Assembly: GCA_050246795.1 (NCBI GenBank)
Contig: JBFWVJ010000001.1
Location: 316,657-380,656, forward strand
Origin: JBFWVJ01 sp050246795
Lineage (GTDB): Bacteria > Patescibacteriota > Gracilibacteria > JAUYGZ01
Direction: 5' to 3'
DNA length: 64,000 nt
The notes below the pieces were generated by a model that was given only the letters and a program-made list of their open reading frames with translations, was not told where the DNA came from and made no database searches. The position numbers and the translations under genes are program-made. Shown piece by piece: positions 36,101 through 42,530 of this stretch (the stretch's first letter is position 1; every line of letters begins with the position of its first letter).

Positions 36101-36822
36101 GCTTTTTCTTCTTGGTAGTCTTCGATGGACATTTTTTCCAGATGGTCGATTTTTTCCTGACGCGCCGTCACCGGATTGTAGGACTGATAGAAGAGCTCGA
36201 TGAGTTCTTTTGAATTCAGTTCCTTGGTACGGATGTTCAGGGTCATCAAGGCTTGTTCGACTTGATTCACCCGTTGGGTGAGCTTCTTTCGTAGGTCTTT
36301 GAAGTTTTTTTGACGAGTGCGGAGCTTCGCGATGCTGTCGTCTGGGAAAATGTGCGACAGGAATCGATCGATAAATCCTATTTTTGTACCCGTAGGAGCA
36401 TCCACAGGGACTACCACATAGAATTTCTTTTCCATAATGTCGGCGTATTCCACCAGTTTTTCGATATACTCCTGGTATTCGGCGGTCTGCTCTTTTAGGA
36501 GTGGGTTTTCTTGTTTTTCTTTGATTTCCTGAAGGTGCGAAAGATAGTCGTCGATGTCGAGTTTCTTTGAGCGAACCAGGATTTGGATGGGGAACTCGAG
36601 AGAGTTCAAAAAGGATTGGTATCCGTAGATGAGAGCGTTTTGTTCTTCCTCAGACTTGAGATTGAAGTTGATCGAAGTGGTTTGTAGTACTGCTCGGAGT
36701 CCACCATTTTTCAAAACGACGGTGTCGTTATGAATTTCCGCGATGGGGAGAAATCGCTGCGTTGCCGCACTTTTTTGTTGTGCGGGTCGGGCTTTGACGG
36801 TGTCTTTGACGGGGGATGGCAT
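36097..36822 (-). CDS. VirB4/TraC N-terminal-domain protein lacking the ATPase
   Basis: 241 residues matching the N-terminal part of VirB4/TraC-type secretion ATPases seen in CPR genomes: RFLPIAEIHNDTVVLKNGGL, FNLKSEEEQNALIYGYQSFL, FPIQILVRSKKLDIDDYLSH and KKFYVVVPVDAP. No Walker A or B motif follows; the chain ends at YQEEKA and the DNA beyond codes on the other strand, so the ATPase domain must be a separate gene outside the window. It lies 41 bp after the PrgI gene on the same strand, a pairing typical of T4SS-like loci. Confidence 0.72.
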   Translation of the reverse strand: MPSPVKDTVKARPAQQKSAATQRFLPIAEIHNDTVVLKNGGLRAVLQTTSINFNLKSEEEQNALIYGYQSFLNSLEFPIQILVRSKKLDIDDYLSHLQEIKEKQENPLLKEQTAEYQEYIEKLVEYADIMEKKFYVVVPVDAPTGTKIGFIDRFLSHIFPDDSIAKLRTRQKNFKDLRKKLTQRVNQVEQALMTLNIRTKELNSKELIELFYQSYNPVTARQEKIDHLEKMSIEDYQEEKA

Positions 36823-36863
36823 GGGGTAGGGAGTAGGTTGTAGGTGGTAGGTTGTAGGGTTGC

Positions 36864-38321
36864 TTAAGGGGATTTTGGGATTTTGATCACTTGGCCTTGT
36901 TTCAGTTGGTCGGCGGTGAAGGTTTCTTCGGATTGGAGCGGGTGGGGGGTGGGGGTGGGGTTAGTGGGGATAGTGGGATTTGGGGGTTCGGAAGGACTTG
37001 TGGGCTCAGTAGGACTTGTAGGCTCTTTGGGACTGATAGGCTCTTTAGGAGTTGTGGGTTCAGTAGGGCTTGTGGGAGGGGAGGCTTCGGGGATTGTTTG
37101 AGTAGTTTCGGGAGGAACGGGTGCTTTGAGTTCTAATTCTGGTTCTGGGGCTTCGAGTTCGAGTTCTTGTTCAGGGGCTTCGAGTTGGAGTTCGGGTTCG
37201 GGAGGTTCGATAGCTTGGGTAGCTTCGTTAGCCTCATTAGCTTCGTTAGCTTCATTAGGTTTGTTTGTTTTGGGGGGATTTTCTTGGAGCCAGCTGGGGA
37301 CTGGAGGTTCGTTGGTTGGGGTAGTTTCAACGGGCTTTGTTGTTTCAACCGGTTTTATTTCTTGAGGTTTTTCGGTTTGAGTTGGGGGTTTTGCTTCGTG
37401 TATTTGTTGAACTTTTGGCTCTTCGGTTGCATTTTCTTTCAGCCAGCTTGGGACCGGTGGCTCGGGAGTAAGGACAGCTGGTTTTGTTTCTTTTGCTTCA
37501 GGGGCAGGGGACCTTGGAATTGGTTTCGATGCTGGTACAAGAGGTGTTGGAGTGCTTGAAACACTCGCTTCAGTGATTTCTGCTGCTTGTTTTCTTTTCC
37601 TTCGTTTCCGTCGACGTTTTCTCTTTTTTGGTTCTTCTGTCGGAGTGGCGGATGCTGTTTTGGGAATACTTTCAGCCGCTTGTGATACAACAGGCTTTCC
37701 TTCTGCTGGTGGTTCGACTTTTGGCAATTGGCTGATCGCTTTGATCTTGTCTTCAGTGGTTTCTATTTTCGTCGGAGGTTCTGGTTTTTTCTGCGGTTCC
37801 TCTACAAATGATTTTTGCAGCAGGTCTTTGTCTGCCGCTTGATCGATTTTTTCTACTTCTGGTTCTTCTTCTGGTTTTTTCTTCAGGGTGTCGAGAACTT
37901 CGGTGATTTCGGAAATGTTCTGCATTTTTTCTTCTTTTTGCTGCTGGAGTTCATTGAGTTTTTTGTTCTTTTCATTGCTTTTCTTTTCTTCCGCCGTTAC
38001 ATAGGGTTCGTCGCTGACGACCCGGTCGCCGCCTTTCACCCAGACTCGTTTCGATGGGGTAATGAAGCGCTCTATTAGGAGGGCTAGGAACTGATAAAAG
38101 GGCAGGTTAGCGATTCTTAAAAAGGCAAAGGCCAGGGTAATGGCCGCGATGATAATCACGGGAGGAAGCCAAAAAATCATCGGAAGCCCTTGGTTGTTGA
38201 GCGCAGCGTACACGCCGTATGAAATCGCGAATCCGATCACACAGATGATGAGTTGGGGCAGGGTCAGGAAGGATACGATGCGGTCTGCCTGCTGGACGTC
38301 TTGGGGGACTTTGAATTGCAT
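36864..38321 (-). CDS. PrgI-family membrane protein with long repetitive tail
   Basis: 485 residues. The first 110 form the PrgI module: MQFKVPQDVQQADRIVSFLT, helices LPQLIICVIGFAISYGVYAA and FWLPPVIIIAAITLAFAFL, then FYQFLALLIERFITPSKRVW. PrgI proteins are partners of VirB4-like ATPases in type IV secretion. The remaining 370 residues are Pro/Glu/Lys-rich low complexity with two copies of PPVPSWL(K/Q)EN and DNA-encoded repeats (ANEANEANEA, PELELEAPE, SPTEPTSPTEPT). ATG 38321 is chosen for the PrgI start; the longer frame runs through a dispersed repeat. Confidence 0.8.
   Translation of the reverse strand: MQFKVPQDVQQADRIVSFLTLPQLIICVIGFAISYGVYAALNNQGLPMIFWLPPVIIIAAITLAFAFLRIANLPFYQFLALLIERFITPSKRVWVKGGDRVVSDEPYVTAEEKKSNEKNKKLNELQQQKEEKMQNISEITEVLDTLKKKPEEEPEVEKIDQAADKDLLQKSFVEEPQKKPEPPTKIETTEDKIKAISQLPKVEPPAEGKPVVSQAAESIPKTASATPTEEPKKRKRRRKRRKRKQAAEITEASVSSTPTPLVPASKPIPRSPAPEAKETKPAVLTPEPPVPSWLKENATEEPKVQQIHEAKPPTQTEKPQEIKPVETTKPVETTPTNEPPVPSWLQENPPKTNKPNEANEANEANEATQAIEPPEPELQLEAPEQELELEAPEPELELKAPVPPETTQTIPEASPPTSPTEPTTPKEPISPKEPTSPTEPTSPSEPPNPTIPTNPTPTPHPLQSEETFTADQLKQGQVIKIPKSP
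36960..37260. repeat. In-frame minisatellites in the PrgI-like gene
   Basis: Three successive repeat tracts: a GTAGGACTT-type 9-mer (Pro-Thr-Ser/Glu repeats), a GGTTCGGGTTC/GAGTTCGAG-type tract (Pro-Glu-Leu-Glu-Leu repeats) and a TTCGTTAGC 9-mer (Ala-Asn-Glu repeats). The first and third match repeats found elsewhere in the window. Confidence 0.8.
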
Positions 38322-38350
38322 GAGGGGGAAGGGTACGGAGGGTTTGTACG

Positions 38351-38387
38351 GTACCCTTCGACGCTGCTCAGGGCAGGCTCCGGGTAC
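38351..38387. repeat. CCTTCGAC...CTCAGGGCAGGC-type palindromic repeat with inverted arms
   Basis: A 25-bp module resembling a repeat common in many environmental genomes lies between GTACCC (38351-38356) and GGGTAC (38382-38387). It sits just upstream of the PrgI start. Confidence 0.6.
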
Positions 38388-38470
38388 GAAGGAGAAATTC
38401 AAAAGAAATTCATATAATTATAGCAAAAAAGGCTGGGTTTTTCCAGTGTCGAGATGACTTTTTGTGTTCT

Positions 38471-38767
38471 TTACTTCAGGAAGTTTGCGATGTCTTGGGC
38501 AATGTTTTTCAGGAGTTTTTTTTCTCGGTTTTGGATCGTTTCTTCCCCAAATTTGTCGTAAAAGATCTCAAGAAGTTTGTCGTAGATCGTTTTTTCGTCT
38601 GGTTTTTGTTCTAAAATAGGGAGTAATTCGAGAATTTCTAGGTCGTATTCGTTTTGAGGGGTGCTGATGCCGGGTTGAAAGTCGAGGGGGTCGTGTTTAT
38701 TGAAAATACTTTCTACTTCGGGGTAGAGGTCGGGGTAGTGTTGTTGGAGTTCTTGGCCCAGGTTCAT
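38471..38767 (-). CDS. Small acidic helical protein of unknown function
   Basis: 98 residues, not recognised: MNLGQELQQHYPDLYPEVES, then LEILELLPILEQKPDEKTIY and a Lys-rich C-terminal helix NREKKLLKNIAQDIANFL. No membrane segment. ATG 38767 is chosen because the longer frame runs into a repeat. It lies between the PrgI and phosphofructokinase genes. Confidence 0.55.
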   Translation of the reverse strand: MNLGQELQQHYPDLYPEVESIFNKHDPLDFQPGISTPQNEYDLEILELLPILEQKPDEKTIYDKLLEIFYDKFGEETIQNREKKLLKNIAQDIANFLK

Positions 38768-38810
38768 GATGAGGGAGGGTTTGTACGGATTGTAGGAGAG
38801 GGGTGGATGA

Positions 38811-38883
38811 TAAACGATAGACGATAAACAATGAACAATGAACAATGAACAATGAACAATGAATAGAGTTTTTCTATCGTTTA
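38811..38883. repeat. 7-bp minisatellite inside a 10-bp inverted repeat
   Basis: Five copies of AACAATG (38826-38862) lie between TAAACGATAG (38811-38820) and CTATCGTTTA (38874-38883). The same 7-mer, in the other orientation, forms a long array at 62803-62894. Confidence 0.8.
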
Positions 38884-38900
38884 TTGTTTATGGTCATTTT

Positions 38901-40049
38901 TTAGAATTTTTCGATGATGGGGAGGTCTCCGACGAGGGGGGTGAGGTAGGAGATTCCTGCTGGAGTGATGGTTTTTGTCTGAGGATCGAAGAATTCCGGT
39001 GGCATGTGGCGGGTTTTGCCGGCAATGTTTTCGAGGTCGCTGATGCCGATGATGGCGGAATAAGGTTCATTGGAAGCACGGTTGATGGTAATGGAGCCTG
39101 AGCTTCGTTCTCCTTTCAGGAAGTGTTCGATGGCGGCTTGGCCGACTGCTCGGGACTCTTGCGAGTCGATCGGGCTGGCGTCGGGGTAGGAGCGTTGGGT
39201 ATAGCCGAAGGTGTCGCTGCGGACTCTGCTGGCGCCCATCTTCTTTTTCAGGTAATCGGTGAGGATATCTCCCAGTGGCAAACTGCTGAGCTGCACATTT
39301 CCGTGGGCGTCGACTTCCTTTTCTTGGACGAAGTGCGTGATGATCGGATTTCCGTCTTTGTCCTGCACTCCTTCACTGATGCCAATGACGGCACGGCCGT
39401 GTTTTTCAAAGGTTTGCTTCACTTCTTGAGCGAATTCGTCGAGGTCGAAGGGGTGCTCGGGGATGTAGACTCGATGGGCGCCGCCAAGTGCTGCCGCGGC
39501 GGTCAAGAACCCCGCGTGGCGACCCATGATGATGCAGAGATGGATCCCAGGGAGGGCGGCGTTGTCGCGTTCGATGCCCATGACGGCCTTGGCGACGAAG
39601 CGGGCGGCGGAGGGGAATCCCGGGGTGTGATCGTTTTCCATGAGGTCATTGTCGACAGTTTTGGGGATGTGGAAGCCTTTCATGTCATAATTGGCCTTCT
39701 TCGCGAAGTCGAGAACGATGCGGATGGTGTCAGACGAATCATTTCCTCCTATATAAAAGAAGCCGCGGATGTCGTGCTTCTTAAATATGTTCAAAATATT
39801 TGTACAATATTCATCATTCGGCTTGTCGCGTGTCGACCCTAATGCGCTTGCTGGCGTTTCGGCGATTCGATTTAATTTCTCGTCATCGATGTCGCTGAGG
39901 TTGAGGAAGTCTTCTTTGACGATGCCTTTGATGCCGTGCCGTGCGCCGAGCACTTCGAGTCCGTGTTTTTTGGCTTCGAGGACGGCTCCGATGAGGGATT
40001 GATTGATGACCGAAGTGGGGCCGCCGCCTTGGGCGATGAGGATGCGCAT
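38901..40049 (-). CDS. Phosphofructokinase, PPi-dependent type by its active-site residues
   Basis: Phosphorylates fructose-6-phosphate in glycolysis. 382 residues with ILIAQGGGPTSVINQSLIG, FYIGGNDSSDT and IPKTVDNDLMENDHTPGF. ATP enzymes have GGDGS and PGTIDND; here the Gly is replaced by Asp (GGND) and the Gly of PGT by Lys (PKT). This Asp/Lys pair is the known hallmark of pyrophosphate-using enzymes, whose reaction is reversible. IIMGRHAGFLTAAAALG and the late EFFDPQTKTI agree with the family. The ATG 40049 starts the Rossmann strand; an upstream in-frame ATG (40103) adds only 18 unlikely residues. Confidence 0.9.
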   Translation of the reverse strand: MRILIAQGGGPTSVINQSLIGAVLEAKKHGLEVLGARHGIKGIVKEDFLNLSDIDDEKLNRIAETPASALGSTRDKPNDEYCTNILNIFKKHDIRGFFYIGGNDSSDTIRIVLDFAKKANYDMKGFHIPKTVDNDLMENDHTPGFPSAARFVAKAVMGIERDNAALPGIHLCIIMGRHAGFLTAAAALGGAHRVYIPEHPFDLDEFAQEVKQTFEKHGRAVIGISEGVQDKDGNPIITHFVQEKEVDAHGNVQLSSLPLGDILTDYLKKKMGASRVRSDTFGYTQRSYPDASPIDSQESRAVGQAAIEHFLKGERSSGSITINRASNEPYSAIIGISDLENIAGKTRHMPPEFFDPQTKTITPAGISYLTPLVGDLPIIEKF

Positions 40050-40131
40050 GGTGTTCGTAAAGAAGGTGTCTTTTTTATACAGGGAAAAAATACTTTTTTC
40101 CATTCCGATGAAATATGGGTAAGAACGCTGC

Positions 40132-40293
40132 GCGGTGTTTACCCCCTAGCCCCCTTAAAAGGGGGAAGATACTCACGGGAGTATCCTCCATTTAAAGATG
40201 CGCTCCGCTTCTCTATTCTTTTCCAGAAGCGGAGCGCGTTTGTTTTGGCCCGTTGGGGCCATGGCGCGAAAGCGCAAGAGGGGTAAACACCGC
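40132..40293. repeat. 162-bp composite element of nested hairpins with 14-bp terminal inverted repeats
   Basis: Ends GCGGTGTTTACCCC (40132-40145) and GGGGTAAACACCGC (40280-40293) are perfect complements. Inside, in order: CCCCC-TTAAAA-GGGGG (40150-40165); GATACTC-acgg-GAGTATC (40168-40185); a 13-bp stem at 40200-40212/40225-40237; TGGCCC-gttg-GGGCCA (40246-40261); GCGC-GAAA-GCGC (40264-40275). It occupies the divergent gap between phosphofructokinase and holB, leaving about 90 bp on each side for promoters. Confidence 0.8.
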
Positions 40294-40385
40294 TTCACAT
40301 CAATTCTTGCCCTTGCTAACCTGAACTCAGCAAAATACAGTGGAAGTCCATTCTTCCCAATCGTCCCCTAATTCCCAATCGTCCT

Positions 40386-41279
40386 ATGTTTCCCAATCTC
40401 ATCGGACATGATCGAGTGAAGAAGCAATTGCAACGCGATGTCGAATCTCGCCAGCCTCATCATGCTTACCTTTTTTCCGGGCCGGAGCATGTGGGGAAGA
40501 TGAGTTTGCTGCGTGAATTGATGAGCCAGCTTCGGGATGGTAAGGCTGCTGAAGGAAATGCTCTGTTGCAGCAGCAGTTGGAGGCTGGACAGGGTCCAGG
40601 TTTGATCAGTTTTCTCGACCACGGTGAATCGTTAAAAGTGGAACAGATTCGTACCATTGCTGACGCGGTGTCGAAGAGGACCGCTCAAGATCAGTTTTCT
40701 TTTTGTGTGATCGAACACCTCGAGCGGATGACGAGGTCGGCAGCCAATGCGTTCTTGAAAATGCTGGAAGAGCCTTCGGAACGGTTCATATTCTTGATGA
40801 CTACCCGGAGAGAGAAGAAGTTGCTTCCGACGGTGCTTTCGCGAGTGCAACTGTTTCGCTGCTCGGTGCTGCCTGAAAAACAGGTCCGAGAGTTTGTCGA
40901 GCAGCAGGTGGAAAATGCGGTATTGGCTCAAGAATTGATGGAGCTTTCGATGGGACGGATCGGGATGGCGGTATCGATGATGCGGGATAAAGAGGTGCTT
41001 GAACGCATGCGAAACCTCTCTGATCGGGCCAGGGTCCTTTTGGATCACGATGTGACGGAGCGCTTTCGGTTGGCGGAGCACTTGACGCAAAAGGATGCTG
41101 ACCCACAGGAGATTTTTCAGTTTCTTCTCTTTCTCGCGCAAAAACTGCAGCGGGAAGGAATGGAACGGTGGATTCCTCAGCTGGATCGGATTCAGAAACT
41201 CAATCGACTCTTTCAGGATACGCAGGTGAACAAGCGGATGTTCTTGGAGGAGTTGTTTTTGTCTTTGGATAGACGATAG
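40386..41279 (+). CDS. holB: DNA polymerase III delta prime-like clamp-loader subunit
   Basis: 297 residues of AAA+ clamp-loader type. Seen: LIGHDRVKKQLQRDVESRQP, HHAYLFSGPEHVGKMSLLRE (a modified Walker A), IAD-rich sensor region, CVIEHLERMTRSAANAFLKM, LEEPSERFIFLMTT and LLPTVLSRVQLFRC, ending in a helical collar region. The zinc-binding Cys cluster of DnaX is missing and Walker B is degenerate, fitting delta prime rather than DnaX. The start is preceded by a C/T-rich stretch without a Shine-Dalgarno site. Confidence 0.87.
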   Translation: MFPNLIGHDRVKKQLQRDVESRQPHHAYLFSGPEHVGKMSLLRELMSQLRDGKAAEGNALLQQQLEAGQGPGLISFLDHGESLKVEQIRTIADAVSKRTAQDQFSFCVIEHLERMTRSAANAFLKMLEEPSERFIFLMTTRREKKLLPTVLSRVQLFRCSVLPEKQVREFVEQQVENAVLAQELMELSMGRIGMAVSMMRDKEVLERMRNLSDRARVLLDHDVTERFRLAEHLTQKDADPQEIFQFLLFLAQKLQREGMERWIPQLDRIQKLNRLFQDTQVNKRMFLEELFLSLDRR

Positions 41280-41361
41280 ACAATGGACGATGGACAATGG
41301 ACTATTTCTCATTTACCGAGTGGCGTCATTTCTATAGAATGACAGTTGAAATTTTCTCTTT

Positions 41362-42102
41362 ATGTTTCTTCTTTCCACCGACAGTTTGCGAGGCTACGGA
41401 CTCAATCGGATCTTTCAAATGGCGAAGGATTCTGGCTTTGAAGGTGTCGAGGTGGCTTTGGATCTTCGACAGTTTGACACCCAAAACGCGGAGTACTTGA
41501 ATGAACTGCAGAAGCAATACAGTCTGCCTATTCGAGTTATTCGCACTTTCCCCAATAGTACGATCAAGCAGACTGAATTGGCGATCAGTATCGCGGACGC
41601 GGTGGATGCCAAAGTCGTTGTTATTGAACCTCCGCGCTTGTTTGATTTTAAGTATAAAGATTGGATCAAAAAGCAGGTTCCATTGCTTCGGAAGAAATAT
41701 CAGCTGAGTATTGCCCTCAAGAATGGCCCCTCTGAATACTTGTGGGGGATTTTGCCGGGCAGGGCCATGAACAATATTCCTGATCTTCAAAACTTTAAGG
41801 AAGTGTGTCTCGACGTGTCCAATTTGTACGGAATGAAACTGGATTTGATGCGGGCTTACGATGTGATGAAGTCTTATTTATCCCATGTGCATCTTTCGAA
41901 TGTGTACCGGGGGATCGATCATAGCTTGTTGGATGAAGGCATCATGCCCCTGGAGAGTTTTTTGACTAAGTTAAAAAGAGATGAATATGACAAGGATATT
42001 TCTTTGGTTGTTCGTCCAAAGTCTATCTCGGCTGGTGATGACAAGGCAGTGATGAAGAATTTGCAGAGGGCGCGGAAGTTTTATGATAAATATATGGTGT
42101 AG
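41362..42102 (+). CDS. Xylose isomerase-like TIM-barrel protein (AP endonuclease 2 superfamily)
   Basis: 246 residues: FLLSTDSLRGYGLNRIFQMA, GFEGVEVALDLRQFD, VVVIEPPRLFDFKYKDW, CLDVSNLYGMKLDLMRAYD, LSHVHLSNVYRGIDHSLLDE. The His-x-His and Glu/Asp placements fit sugar-phosphate isomerase/epimerase barrels with a divalent metal. The substrate cannot be told from sequence, and an endonuclease IV role is less likely since its full set of zinc ligands is not apparent. A GACAATG-type 7-mer repeat precedes it and a GGGTCTTAA repeat follows. Confidence 0.75.
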   Translation: MFLLSTDSLRGYGLNRIFQMAKDSGFEGVEVALDLRQFDTQNAEYLNELQKQYSLPIRVIRTFPNSTIKQTELAISIADAVDAKVVVIEPPRLFDFKYKDWIKKQVPLLRKKYQLSIALKNGPSEYLWGILPGRAMNNIPDLQNFKEVCLDVSNLYGMKLDLMRAYDVMKSYLSHVHLSNVYRGIDHSLLDEGIMPLESFLTKLKRDEYDKDISLVVRPKSISAGDDKAVMKNLQRARKFYDKYMV

Positions 42103-42103
42103 G

Positions 42104-42170
42104 GGAAGGGACTTAAGGGTCTTAAGGGTCTTAAGGGTTTTAAGGGGTTTAAGGGGTTTAAGGGCTAAGG
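42104..42170. repeat. 9-bp minisatellite (GGGTCTTAA-type)
   Basis: Seven imperfect copies of AAGGGTCTT / AAGGGGTTT follow the TIM-barrel stop codon. Confidence 0.8.
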
Positions 42171-42251
42171 GTTTTTTTGTGTGAATGTATGTTTTGTCCA
42201 GTGAATTTATCCATTCGGCTTCTGGGGTGAGTTTATGGACAATACTCTTTT

Positions 42252-42279
42252 TTGACCCTGTCAAATTCTTTGTTATACT
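42252..42279 (+). promoter_or_regulatory. Promoter of the rny leader
   Basis: TTGACC (42252-42257), 16-bp spacer, TATACT (42274-42279). Predicted transcription start near 42286, about 245 nt before the rny ATG. Confidence 0.7.
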
Positions 42280-42285
42280 GGGTTG

Positions 42286-42522
42286 GCTTTCATGTATCTA
42301 AGACTTTAGACCATAAGCTGTCTTCTTTCTTGAAGAGAGAATTGACGCAGGAATAAGCACGCAATCCACTGTTGAAATGAATCGATTTGAACCGAATCTC
42401 CTTGTCGCTCTGAACCAAAGAAATACGAAATTTCTTCGATAAAACACTCGGTTTTGTAGAATGCTGTCTTGCCCAATTCAACCTCATGTAAGAAAGAAGA
42501 TTTCCTTCTTACTTTTTTATTT
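42286..42522 (+). promoter_or_regulatory. Attenuator-like leader of rny with mutually exclusive pairings
   Basis: About 235 nt of non-coding leader ends in an intrinsic terminator (42488-42518) only a dozen bases before the rny start. The terminator's 5' arm contains AAGAAAGAAGA (42490-42500), an exact complement of TCTTCTTTCTT at 42321-42331. The latter can instead fold locally with GAAGAGA (42332-42339). Other pairings such as AACCGA/TCGGTT lie between. This is the layout of a riboswitch or attenuator; no known aptamer class is recognised. It could also be a separate small RNA ending at the terminator. Confidence 0.55.
42488..42518 (+). terminator. Intrinsic terminator just before rny
   Basis: GTAAGAA (42488-42494) pairs with TTCTTAC (42506-42512), extended by inner GAA/TTC, and is followed by TTTTTTATTTTT. 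The rny ATG is at 42531. Confidence 0.75.
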
Positions 42523-42530
42523 TTGTTTCC

